NCBI RefSeq assembly: GCF_030287445.1
Contig: NZ_JASVWB010000004.1
Span: 992,001-1,056,000, forward strand
Length of the DNA: 64,000 nt
Direction of reading: 5' to 3'
Origin: Streptomyces sp. ALI-76-A
GTDB lineage: Bacteria > Actinomycetota > Actinomycetes > Streptomycetales > Streptomycetaceae
The notes beneath the pieces were generated by a model. That model ran no database searches. It was not told where the DNA came from and saw nothing but the letters and a program-made list of their open reading frames with translations. A program made the translations under genes and the position numbers. Of this stretch, positions 52,436-60,523 are shown piece after piece (the first letter of the stretch is position 1; each line of letters opens with the position of its first letter).

Positions 52436-53555
52436 GATCAGTTGGTGAGGGCAGGTTGACGGGTTTCAGGTTCGTTCGTTCGGCCGTTGCCTGGTCGGCG
52501 TAGTGCTTCTCCTCGAACTCGATCGGACTGAGGTAGCCGAGCCGTTTCTGGATGCATCGGGAGTTATGGAAGCCGTCGATGTATTCGAACAGCGCGAGGT
52601 TCACCTCGGCCCGGGTGGCGAAGACGCGGCCGCGGGCGCACTCCGTCTTGATGATCAGCCACAGGTTCTCCGCGAGGGCGTTGTCGTAACTGTCCCCGAC
52701 CGATCCCATGGATGCCTCAGCTCCCGCTCTTACAAGTCGCGTTGTGAGCTTCACGGATGTGTATTGACAGCCGTGATCCGCATGGTGGATCAGCTTGCCC
52801 GGTTCGTCTTCCCGGGTTGCGAGCGCGTATTCGAGGGTGGTCAGGACCAGGTCGGCGTCCGCGCGGGCGGAGGTCTCCCAGGCCACCACCCGGCGGGAGA
52901 ACGCGTCCCGGATCGCCGAGAGCCACAAGGGCCCCTCACCGGTGTTGATCACGGTGAGGTCGGTGACCCACAGCCGGTCCGGCGCGGGCGCGGTGAAGTC
53001 CCGCTCGACCAGGTCCGGGGCGGGGGTGGCCTTGGGATCGCGGCGCGTGAAGCTGCCCCGGCGTGGGCTGATGCCGGCGATGTCGGCCTCGCGCATCAAC
53101 CGCTCGACCCGTTTGCGGCCCACGTGGGCGCCCTCGCGCTGGAATACGGCGTGCACGCGCGGCGAGCCGTATGTCCCGCCCGAGCCGATCTCCTTGATCT
53201 GCTCGGTGAGTTCCACATCCCGGCGCCGGCGTTCGCACGGCTCGCGCTCGGCACGACGCCAGCGGTAGTACGTCGAGGAGGCGATGGAAAGTTCCCGGAG
53301 TACGCACTCGACCCCCAGGCGCGGGTGCTCGTCTATGAGCGCCGTCACCTGGTCCGGGTCGGGTCGAGCTGCGCCGCGAAAAACGCCGAGGCCGTCCGCA
53401 GGACCTCGTTCGCCCGCTTGAGCTGGACGTTCTCCTTGCGCAGCGCGCGTGAGTTCGGTGCGTTCATCGGTGGTGAGCCGGTCGTCGCGCTCGCCGGCGT
53501 CCGCCTCGGCCTGACGGATCCAGCCACGCAGTGCCTCCGGATGCACCCCGAGGGT
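52436..53555 (-). mobile_element. IS3-family element, orfA frameshifted, orfB nearly complete
   Basis: OrfA: GVHPEALRGWIRQAEADAGE, DRLTTDERTELTR, with the zipper part KENVQLKRANEVLRTASAFF in another frame. OrfB: IDEHPRLGVECVLRELSIAS, VTDLTVINTGEGPLWLSAIR (first Asp), HHADHGCQYTSVKLTTRL (second Asp), DSYDNALAENLWLIIKTE (Glu), IDGFHNSRCIQKRLGYLSP. OrfB lacks its stop and runs on past the element's end. The ends could not be fixed exactly. Confidence 0.75.
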
Positions 53556-53705
53556 TGAGGTTCTTGTGCTTGAGCGGGGAGAGCCGGGTGATGTCCTCGT
53601 CCCGGATCTCGTGCTCCTCTCACGCAGCTGGGCGACGGCCGCGTCGATGTACCGGGTGGCCCAGAGCACCACGGCGTTCAGAACGAGACCCAGCGAGCCC
53701 AACTG
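53556..53705 (-). pseudogene. Tn3-family transposase C-terminal remnant
   Basis: MGSLGLVLNAVVLWATRYID, AAVAQLRE, then in another frame an RLSPLKHKN-type stretch: the conserved end of Tn3 TnpA. The IS3 element appears to have inserted into it on the left; on the right it is joined directly to the serine hydrolase gene start. Confidence 0.65.
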
Positions 53706-53734
53706 ATCCTCTTGCAGGACCGCGAAGAAGATGA

Positions 53735-54000
53735 CGGGGGGTGACCTCGCGGCTCGTGTCCACGTCGGCCAGACGCGTCGCGCCGGTCCAGCGCGCCCGG
53801 CCGTCGCGCACCGACGAGTAGGTGCCGTACATCCCGGCCGTGTGGATCGCGTCGAGCGTGGCGCGCAGCTCGGCCCGGTCCAGCCTGGTGGGCACCGGTG
53901 CCGTTCCCGCCGCTCCGGGGGCGGCCGACACAGCCGACGGCGCCGTGACGAGCAGGAGTGCGGTGCCCAGCGGGGTCCCGACGAGACGTTTGATGCGCAC
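53735..54000 (-). pseudogene. Serine hydrolase (beta-lactamase/D-Ala carboxypeptidase family), N-terminal remnant
   Basis: From ATG 54000: signal peptide (RLVGTPLGTALLLVTAPSAV), then LDRAELRATLDAIHTAGMYG and ATRLADVDTSREVTP, the usual start of streptomycete D-alanyl-D-alanine carboxypeptidase-like proteins. It stops just before the SxxK active-site region, where Tn3 sequence begins, so the enzyme cannot be functional. Confidence 0.7.
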
Positions 54001-54122
54001 GGCTGTCCCCTCGTTTCTGACGTTCCCGTCGGTCCTGGACGGTCAACTCCCGGGCTTTGTCAGGTGATTGTCGCGAGGTGCCGGTGCTCCTTACATCGGT
54101 CGCGGGGACGATCATCTTCACG

Positions 54123-54152
54123 GCGGGGCCACGACATCGGTCCTGGCCCCGC
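54123..54152. terminator. Hairpin after the metalloprotease gene
   Basis: Perfect 9-bp arms (54123-54131 with 54144-54152), 22 bp past the end of the leftward protease gene. Confidence 0.6.
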
Positions 54153-54173
54153 GAAGGTCGGTGGAGGGAGGCG

Positions 54174-55124
54174 TCAGAGACCGTACCGGTACTTCATGTG
54201 GCGCCAGAAGTCCCGGAACATCCACTTGTCGAACTCGGTGATCTGGGTGGCGCTGCCGGCCTTCATCAGGAAGCAGCACTGGCCGGTCGGGGACCAGTCG
54301 TAGAAGTCGTCGAGGCCGAAGGTGTGGCCGACCTCGTGCAGGTAGATGTGGATGTTCTCCTGGTTGAGCGCGCCGGTGAAGTAGGAGCGGCCCATGCGCT
54401 GCCCCCAGTCGCCGCCGGCGCCGCCGCCGAAGCCCTCGGTGAGCCAGAGGGACTGGTCGTAGTGGCGGGCGGCGCCGCCGGGACAGCGGGAGTAGTTGCC
54501 GTCCTGGTGGAAGAAGCGGCCGCAGTCAGGGGCGCACTGCGGGGCTCCGCCGCCGTCCAGCATGTTGGTGTAGATGTCGACGGAGTTGTCGCTCCACTGG
54601 AGGGTGGAGCGGTTCTTCACCGCCCAGCCGACGATGTTGACGGGGACGTTGGTGTACGGCCAAGCGTTGTGGCCGACGCCGTTGTCGACCATGGCCGCCA
54701 TCCACTTGCCGAACTGCTTCTTCAGCGCGGCGTGGATCTGGTCGCGCAGGGCGGCGCTGACCGGCTGGTCGGACTCCCAGCGGATGCAGTAGTTGACGCT
54801 GCCGCGGTTGGCCATGATCTGGTCCCAGCCGTAGTTGCGGAAGCCGTACAGGTTGCCGTAGGTGGACTCGACGTGGTTCCAGACCTCATTGAGGGGCTGG
54901 ACCAGGTTCGCGGGTGGGTTCCAGACGTCCGCGGAGGCGACCGCCGCCTCGGCTTGGCCCTGAGCCTTCGCCAGGACCTGGGCCACAATCTGGTCCTGGG
55001 TCCGTTCCTGGGTCGATCGGTCGTTCGCCGCCTGTGCCACGGAGGGGGTCGTCAGGCCGGGCGCGAGCAGCACGGCCAGGACGGCGGCGAACACGGTGAG
55101 CAGTCTTGCGACGCGGGTGCGCAT
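54174..55124 (-). CDS. Secreted metzincin-type zinc metalloprotease (316 aa)
   Basis: Signal peptide of about 33 residues (LLTVFAAVLAVLLAPGLTTP, cleavage near AQAAND). The catalytic motif HEVGHTFGLDD gives the HExxHxxGxxD zinc site of metzincins, and CCFLMKAGS downstream is the Met-turn. A Cys-rich region (PQCAPDCGRFF, SRCPGG) precedes it. A cytophagalysin or snapalysin-like role is possible, but length differs. ATG at 55124 with AAGGGAG upstream. Extracellular proteolysis is likely. Confidence 0.85.
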   Translation of the reverse strand: MRTRVARLLTVFAAVLAVLLAPGLTTPSVAQAANDRSTQERTQDQIVAQVLAKAQGQAEAAVASADVWNPPANLVQPLNEVWNHVESTYGNLYGFRNYGWDQIMANRGSVNYCIRWESDQPVSAALRDQIHAALKKQFGKWMAAMVDNGVGHNAWPYTNVPVNIVGWAVKNRSTLQWSDNSVDIYTNMLDGGGAPQCAPDCGRFFHQDGNYSRCPGGAARHYDQSLWLTEGFGGGAGGDWGQRMGRSYFTGALNQENIHIYLHEVGHTFGLDDFYDWSPTGQCCFLMKAGSATQITEFDKWMFRDFWRHMKYRYGL

Positions 55125-55518
55125 GGTGATCTCCCTTTTTTGAGGGGGGCGGGATTTCACGTGCCTTCACTTCCCCCTCTGGTTGCCGCCGACCGCTCGG
55201 AGGTTGCTGCGCGCCGGGACGCCTCCCTACGCACGCCTGGAGCGCCACGATCCGCCAGAACCCGCTGCGACAGCTCCGGATCAAGACGCTTGTCCCTCCG
55301 GATCGCAGCGAACAGCCCCGCCCGCGACAAACCCACCCCGGCCTCCCGACACGACCGTGATCAAGTAACACGGCCTCCGGCATGACCGTGATCGACGCAC
55401 ACACCCTGCCGCCGCCGGGCGGGCGGAGCAGTGCAGTCACCCCAAGGAGGGCACGCTGCGGCAGCGTCAGCGGACCGTTCGGAAGTCGCGACGTCAGATC
55501 CCGCCTGCGGAGGACGAG
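55125..55518. other. Gap without a recognisable gene
   Basis: About 390 bases with no protein-like frame; includes the promoter of the protease gene near its left side. Confidence 0.4.
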
Positions 55519-55766
55519 ATGGATGAGCACGCGCGACGACTGCGTGGTCACGTGAGTTTCGGCTTACGGACCTTGCCCGCGCCTCCCTGATGGACAGGCA
55601 GGAGCAGCAGGTGGCCTGCCTCATCGAGCGTGGGCGCGTCCTGCGCTGTGAGGGGGTGCCCGGCGAGCACCGGCAGGCTGTCGGATACGTCCGGCGGTTG
55701 GCGTGGACGGTCAGCGAACTCCTCGAGCTGCTCGTGGCAGCCCAGTGCCTGTCGCAGGAGCCGTAA
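55519..55766 (+). CDS. Small hypothetical protein, probably frameshifted (about 82 aa if repaired)
   Basis: ATG 55519 has a strong site (GCGGAGGACGAG) and begins MDEHARRLRGHVSFG, but that frame stops at 55588. A second frame continues TDLARASLMDRQEQQVACL, then GEHRQAVGYVRRLAW and TVSELLELLVAAQCLSQEP with TAA at 55764. The second piece is clearly protein-like and helical. A one-base change near 55560 would join them. Alternatively the 58-aa ORF from ATG 55590 is expressed alone. Confidence 0.45.
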
Positions 55767-55837
55767 CCCTTTGCGCCACTGAATTCGGTCGGCGCTGCGC
55801 GCTGCCCCCATCCCTGAACAACATCCGGAGACGTTCG

Positions 55838-56128
55838 ATGAGCGCTACAGCAGAGCACCCTTGCAACCATGCACCGCTTCTGCGGCGGGTGACGTCCTTC
55901 CCTGGCCGGCGCTGCCCTGCGCAGCCCCTGACGGAGCTGGAACGCCGGGCTCTGGCCTTGTCTGCGGACGGCATGCGCAACGCGGAGGTGGCGGCGGCCC
56001 TGGGCGTTGTCCGCATGCAGCCGGTACGAGATGGCATTGCCGTCAAGCTGGGCACCAGGGGGCGCTCGCACCGTATGGCCGGTTTCGTGTTGCCGGTGCC
56101 CGGGTGCACGGTCTGCTTGATCTGCCTG
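55838..56128 (+). CDS. LuxR-like helix-turn-helix protein, C-terminus unclear
   Basis: ATG with CCGGAG upstream. The first 90 residues include ELERRALALSADGMRNAEVA and AALGVVRMQPVRDGIAVKLG, a degenerate LuxR-type HTH, then RSHRMAGFVLPVPG. The same frame stays open to 56758 and joins the ATPase-like sequence, but the middle (56130-56440) reads as low-quality, and another frame is better there. Hence I end this gene near 56128. Confidence 0.5.
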
Positions 56129-56195
56129 ACCCGGCAGATCCTTGCCCCGCTCCCGCTTGACGTCTTCGGCCTGGTTCGGGCACTGGCCCTGCCGG

Positions 56196-56400
56196 GTGAC
56201 GCTCAAGGAGCACGCGCACGACGTGCGGGTACCGGTGTACCAGGTCGATCAGACCGCCAGAGCAGCCCGCGCCCGACTCAAGGGGGAGACCCAGCCGAAT
56301 CTGGTCTACCGGGCACTTCCGCAGTTTCTCAGCAGGCTGGAGCCCGCTCCGTCGGCCGCGGTAGAAGCGGTGCAGGGCCCGCCCTGTGCGCCCATCTCTG
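56196..56400 (+). CDS. Possible small protein in the alternative frame
   Basis: From GTG 56196: TLKEHAHDVRVPVYQVDQTA, RARLKGETQPNLVYRALPQF, LSRLEPAPSAAVEA. It is protein-like with a helical pattern, but the end is uncertain because the frame runs on into the ATPase gene. Family unknown. Confidence 0.4.
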
Positions 56401-56443
56401 CCAGTCTCACCACGCAGCTGCCCCCGACCATGCCGCTCACCGC

Positions 56444-56758
56444 ATGGTGCGTATCTGGATCCGGGCGGCAGTCACAGCGCTGCGGTGGAGAGGGGATGTC
56501 GACCGTGCCGTGGGCGTCGCCAGCCGGCTCGTCGACAACGGCGTCCGGCACGGTGTGGCCGAGCACGTTTGTGCCAACGACCGGTGGCTCACGGTGCGCG
56601 CGGCTGTCAGCGAGGCGCAGGAACTGGTCCTGGACGTGAGCGATGCGAGCGCCGCCTTCCCGGACTCCGCCGCCGCTCTGCGGGGGGAGCGGGGCCGGGG
56701 GCTCGCCAGGGTATTGGAGCAGGGCGCCACCCTCAGCTGGTTCCTGCACCACGAGTGA
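56444..56758 (+). CDS. ATP-binding (HATPase, RsbW-like) protein (104 aa)
   Basis: Starts VRIWIRAAVTALRWRGDVDR, N box ASRLVDNGVRHG, then LVLDVSDASAAFPD and GERGRGLARVLEQGATLSWF (G box). It belongs to the small streptomycete anti-sigma-like ATPases. ATG 56444 chosen as the start of protein-like sequence; the reading frame is open further upstream. Confidence 0.65.
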   Translation: MVRIWIRAAVTALRWRGDVDRAVGVASRLVDNGVRHGVAEHVCANDRWLTVRAAVSEAQELVLDVSDASAAFPDSAAALRGERGRGLARVLEQGATLSWFLHHE

Positions 56759-56808
56759 CCGGGCAAGACCGTACGCGCCGTACTGACCCTCAAAGCTGTG
56801 GTGGCGTT

Positions 56809-57003
56809 ATGGCAGCGAGCAGACAGTTCCAGCCGCGCTTCCACCCGGCCGGATTCGACGACGGGCTGCGCGCGGTGCTGGAGGATGTGCGGGCGGGCCG
56901 GTGGCGGTCGATGAGGGATCTGCTGGAGACCTGCGACTCATGGGCGCCCCGGCCCGGGACGACCACCCGGCCGCAAGAACACCCGGCCCACCCCGCGCTG
57001 TGA
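56809..57003 (+). CDS. Short hypothetical protein, probably truncated (64 aa)
   Basis: Residues 1-45 (ASRQFQPRFHPAGFDDGLRA, VLEDVRAGRWRSMRDLLETC) are protein-like; the Pro-rich last part is not. It may be the N-terminus of a larger lost protein. The 247 bases that follow (57004-57250) hold only the promoter of the next gene. Confidence 0.45.
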   Translation: MAASRQFQPRFHPAGFDDGLRAVLEDVRAGRWRSMRDLLETCDSWAPRPGTTTRPQEHPAHPAL

Positions 57004-57250
57004 CGTGCACACCGTCCGTAAACCAGGCACTGCGAAACAGCGAACGAAGAAATCAACAACCCCACGACCCCGCCGCACAGATTGAAGATCAAGTTAGTCA
57101 TAACTTCTCTCAGACGATGGTGCGCCCCTTTGTGTCGGCTCACTGAAGTGAAACTGCAGAGATAGGGTGCGCAGTGCGAAAACCGCTGTTAATGCGTGTC
57201 GGCTGTCTTCGGTCGCCTGCGCAGCTTGATGCCATCGGAGGAAAGTAGCC

Positions 57251-58558
57251 GTGCAGATCTGTGTAGTCGCGCTCGGAAAGATCGGCCTGCCACTGGCTGT
57301 CCAGTTCGCTGCAAAAGGCCACCACGTCATCGGCGCCGACGTGGACGAACGCGTCGTGCATCTGGTCAATGAGGGCGTTGAGCCGTTCCCCGGTGAGGCC
57401 GGACTCGCTGAGAGACTGAAGGGCGTCGTCGTGGAGGGGCGGCTGCTGGCCACCACCGACACGACCTCGGCGGTCACGCAGGCCGAGGCGGTAGTCCTGG
57501 TCGTTCCGGTATACGTCGACGCCCGGGGCACCCCCGACTTCGGCTGGATGGATACAGCGACGCAGGCTGTGGCACGCGGGCTGCGGCCCGGCACACTCGT
57601 GTCGTACGAGACGACGCTGCCCGTCGGTACCACGCGAGGGCGCTGGGCGCCCATGCTCGAGCAGGGCAGCGGGCTGACCGCGGGCCGGGACTTCGGTCTC
57701 GTCTTCAGCCCCGAACGGGTGCTGACCGGGCGGGTATTCGCCGACCTGCGCCGCTACCCCAAGCTGCTCGGCGGCATCGACGCGGCCTCCGCGCGCCGAG
57801 GTGTCGAGTTCTACGAGTCCCTCCTCGACTTCGACGTACGCGACGAGCTGCCTCGCCCCAACGGTGTCTGGGACCTCGGCTCGGCAGAGGCCGCGGAGTT
57901 CGCGAAGCTGGCCGAGACGACCTACCGCGACGTGAACATCGGGCTGGCGAACCAGTTCGCACGGTTCGCGGACCGCATCGGCATCGACGTGGACCTGGTG
58001 ATCGACGCCTGCAACTCGCAGCCCTACAGCCATATCCACCGGCCCGGCATCGCCGTAGGCGGTCACTGCATTCCCGTCTATCCGCGGATGTACCTGTGGA
58101 ACGACTCGGACGCGACGGTCGTACGAGAGGCCCGGGCGACCAATGCCTCGATGCCCGAGTACGCGGTACGGCGGCTTGCGGAGGTGTACGGCGACCTGAC
58201 CGGCGCAGGCGTGCTGGTATTGGGCGCGGCCTATCGGGGCGGCGTCAGGGAGACCGCGTTCTCCGGAGTGTTCCCCGTCGTCGAGGCGCTGCGGTCGCGG
58301 GGCGCCGAGCCGTACGTGTCCGACCCGCTGTACAGGGCCGATGAGCTGAGCGCACTCGGCCTGCCGCCGTACAGCGGCCAGACAGTCACCGCCGCCGTCA
58401 TCCAAGCCGACCACGGTGAGTACCGGGAGCTCGGCTCCGATCAGTTCCCGGAGGTGCGCGTCGTGGTCGACGGGCGGCGGATCACTGACCCCGATCGATG
58501 GGCCGGGGCCGAGGTGATCGTGCTTGGTGCGCCGTCGCAGACAGCTCAGCGGGCCTGA
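57251..58558 (+). CDS. Nucleotide-sugar dehydrogenase, WbpA/UDP-GlcNAc 6-dehydrogenase-like (435 aa)
   Basis: Oxidises C6 of a UDP-sugar to the uronic acid with NAD. N-terminal Rossmann motif VVALGKIGLPLAVQFAAKGH, SYETTLPVGTTRG, FSPERVLTGR, AEFAKLAETTYRDVNI (Lys) and the catalytic Cys in GIAVGGHCIPVYP. This GGHCIPVYP form fits UDP-N-acetylhexosamine rather than UDP-glucose dehydrogenases. GTG start after GGAGGAAA. It converges on the epimerase gene with a 13-bp overlap and belongs to the same pathway. Confidence 0.92.
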   Translation: MQICVVALGKIGLPLAVQFAAKGHHVIGADVDERVVHLVNEGVEPFPGEAGLAERLKGVVVEGRLLATTDTTSAVTQAEAVVLVVPVYVDARGTPDFGWMDTATQAVARGLRPGTLVSYETTLPVGTTRGRWAPMLEQGSGLTAGRDFGLVFSPERVLTGRVFADLRRYPKLLGGIDAASARRGVEFYESLLDFDVRDELPRPNGVWDLGSAEAAEFAKLAETTYRDVNIGLANQFARFADRIGIDVDLVIDACNSQPYSHIHRPGIAVGGHCIPVYPRMYLWNDSDATVVREARATNASMPEYAVRRLAEVYGDLTGAGVLVLGAAYRGGVRETAFSGVFPVVEALRSRGAEPYVSDPLYRADELSALGLPPYSGQTVTAAVIQADHGEYRELGSDQFPEVRVVVDGRRITDPDRWAGAEVIVLGAPSQTAQRA

Positions 58559-59646
58559 GATCCGCGCACGTGATCTTCCAGCGCCCGCACCACACGGAGT
58601 GCTGCTTTGCCGTCGCCATACGGCATGCCGCGTGCGCTCTCGGGCGCAGGGCGCAGGACGGTGTCGGGCCATGCCTGGGAGCCCAGTTCACGAGGATCCG
58701 GCACAAGTGTGTTCCAGCCGTTCCGGAGCGTTTCAGGCCATTCCGTCTCCGTACGGAGTGTCGTGCAGACGCGCTCCAGAAGGAACGCCTCTTTCTGGAG
58801 TCCTCCCGAGTCGGTGATCACGCCGCGGGAGCCGAGCACCGTGCGGATCAGCTCGGCGTAGGGAAGGGGGCGGCTGATGTGGAGAGAGCCGCGGTCGAGT
58901 TTGATGCCGAAGTCCTCGGCACGTGCGAGCAGCCGGGGATGGGCGGCCAAGGCGACGGGAACCGGCAGACTGGTCAGGGCGTCCACGAGAGCCGCCAGGC
59001 GATCGGGGTGATCCGTGTTCTCGGCCCGGTGCAATGTGGCGAAGAGGTAGGGCTCCTGGGCGTCCAGGAAGGCCGGAGGCGCGGCGGTGGCCTTGTCCCT
59101 CAGCACCTTGTCCCTGATGCGCAGGCAAACATCCACCATGACGTCCCCTGTCAGGACCACACGGTCGGCCAGGCCCTCGGCTGCCAGGTGGCGCACCGCC
59201 TCCTGGGTGGGTGCGAGCAGCAGATCGGCAGCGTGGTCGGTGAGGACGCGGTTGTGCTCCTCGGGCATCCGCCGGTTGAAGGAGCGCAGGCCCGCTTCCA
59301 GGTGGGCGACGAGGATGTGCTGCTTGGCCGCGGAAAGGGCGCCGGCAAGAGTTGAGTTGGTGTCTCCGTAAACCAGCACCCATTCGGGGTGTGCGGCGGC
59401 GATGACGGGATCGAGGGCCGCCAAAATGGTACCGGTCTGCACGCCGTGGGTGCCTGAGCCCATGCCCAGGTGCACATGGGGCTCAGGGATGGAGAGGCCG
59501 GTGAAGAAGACGTCGGACAGATCGGCGTCGTAGTGCTGGCCGGTGTGGACGATCGTATGATGGTGCTCCGTGCCGCCGAACGCTGCGGCGACTGCGGCAA
59601 GCTTGACGAATTGAGGGCGTGCCCCCACTACGCTCATGACCTTCAC
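58546..59646 (-). CDS. wecB: Non-hydrolysing UDP-GlcNAc 2-epimerase family, WecB/WbpI-like (366 aa)
   Basis: Inverts C2 of a UDP-N-acetylhexosamine. Motifs: SVVGARPQFVKLAAV, VHTGQHYDADLSDVFF, LVYGDTNSTLAGAL, VAHLEAGLRSFNRRMPEEHN, GVITDSGGLQKEAFLL. GTG at 59646 chosen: it overlaps the stop of the acetyltransferase gene (GTGA) and gives the usual KVMSVVGARPQ start. In the company of WbpA, WbpB, WbpE and WbpD homologues it most likely acts as WbpI on the diacetamido-uronate. Confidence 0.93.
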   Translation of the reverse strand: MKVMSVVGARPQFVKLAAVAAAFGGTEHHHTIVHTGQHYDADLSDVFFTGLSIPEPHVHLGMGSGTHGVQTGTILAALDPVIAAAHPEWVLVYGDTNSTLAGALSAAKQHILVAHLEAGLRSFNRRMPEEHNRVLTDHAADLLLAPTQEAVRHLAAEGLADRVVLTGDVMVDVCLRIRDKVLRDKATAAPPAFLDAQEPYLFATLHRAENTDHPDRLAALVDALTSLPVPVALAAHPRLLARAEDFGIKLDRGSLHISRPLPYAELIRTVLGSRGVITDSGGLQKEAFLLERVCTTLRTETEWPETLRNGWNTLVPDPRELGSQAWPDTVLRPAPESARGMPYGDGKAALRVVRALEDHVRGSQAR

Positions 59647-60296
59647 GGGCTCGACTTTTCTCGGTATTGAGCTGGAAGCTCCGTCAGAATTCCGTCTTTC
59701 TCCGCGTAGAGAATCCCATTGATCGGGCACTCCCGGAATCCGGCCCGGTCCGGCAGTGCGCGCAGACGCTCGCCGGCTCGTCCCACCCATCCGATCTGAT
59801 GGGCGGGGACACCGGCGACGAGGGCGAAATCCGGCACGTCCTTGGTGACGACGGCCCCGGCGGCGACCATCGCCCAGCGGCCGATGCTGACCGGAGCCAC
59901 ACACACTGAGCGCGCGCCGAGTGACGCGCCCTCAGCGACCCGGACGCCGACCGCCTCCCAGTCACCGGCGCGTCTCAGACGTCCGTCCGCCTCGACGGCG
60001 CGAGGCCTGCGGTCGTTCGTGAGGACGACCGCAGGCCCGACGAAGACGCCGTCGGCCAGTTCGGCAGGCTCATACACCAGCGCATGGTTCTGAATCTTGA
60101 CCCTGTGACCGATCTTCACCCCAGGACCCACGTAGACACCCCGGCCCACGACGCAGTCACAGCCGAGTACGGCCTCCTCCCGGATCTGCGCCAGTTCCCA
60201 CACGGTGGTACCAGGGCTCAGTACGGCTGACTCGTCGACCTGCGCACTCGGTGCGATCCGCACCTGCGGAAACACCGCCTTCCCGCTTTGGTTCAT
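59643..60296 (-). CDS. Left-handed beta-helix N-acetyltransferase, WbpD-like (217 aa)
   Basis: Hexapeptide-repeat acetyltransferase: VRIAPSAQVDESAVLSPGTT, VVGRGVYVGPGVKIGHRVKI, GPAVVLTNDRRPRAVEAD, VAPVSIGRWAMVAAGAVVTK, ending with a FRECPINGILYAEKDG tail. WbpD-type enzymes acetylate the 3-amino group of UDP-2-acetamido-3-amino-uronate. ATG at 60296; the stop overlaps the epimerase start. Confidence 0.9.
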   Translation of the reverse strand: MNQSGKAVFPQVRIAPSAQVDESAVLSPGTTVWELAQIREEAVLGCDCVVGRGVYVGPGVKIGHRVKIQNHALVYEPAELADGVFVGPAVVLTNDRRPRAVEADGRLRRAGDWEAVGVRVAEGASLGARSVCVAPVSIGRWAMVAAGAVVTKDVPDFALVAGVPAHQIGWVGRAGERLRALPDRAGFRECPINGILYAEKDGILTELPAQYREKSSP

Positions 60297-60342
60297 GTGC
60301 TGAGCAACGAGCACGGGCCGCTCCGGGTACGGCTCCCTGAGT

Positions 60343-60471
60343 CTTTGCCAACTGGGCTCGCAGAGCGACCAGTTGGCCTGACAAACGAACGAATTCCCTG
60401 GTAGAGGGGTTTTCGACCAAGCGGACCGTCTCCACCAGAGGGTTCGCGCCTGTCCACTGGACTTCCTGCAT
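60343..60471 (-). CDS. Possible short coding segment before the acetyltransferase
   Basis: From ATG 60471 the first 43 residues (MQEVQWTGANPLVETVRLV, ENPSTREFVRLSGQLVALRA) are protein-like and helical, in a different frame from the acetyltransferase. Beyond about 60343 the frame becomes low quality. It may be a small gene, a remnant, or part of a longer acetyltransferase N-terminus broken by a frameshift. Confidence 0.3.
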
Positions 60472-60523
60472 CGGGTGACCGGCTCGCCGAACGGGCTGGT
60501 TCCTGGCGCTCGGCAGGTGCTCG

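Noticed and set aside
55838..56758. Single 306-aa protein joining an HTH domain to an ATPase
   Set aside because: The middle 100 residues are low quality and a different frame codes better there, so separate or frameshifted genes are more likely.
57140..58672. Leftward 510-codon ORF opposite the nucleotide-sugar dehydrogenase
   Set aside because: Antisense shadow; no recognisable motifs.
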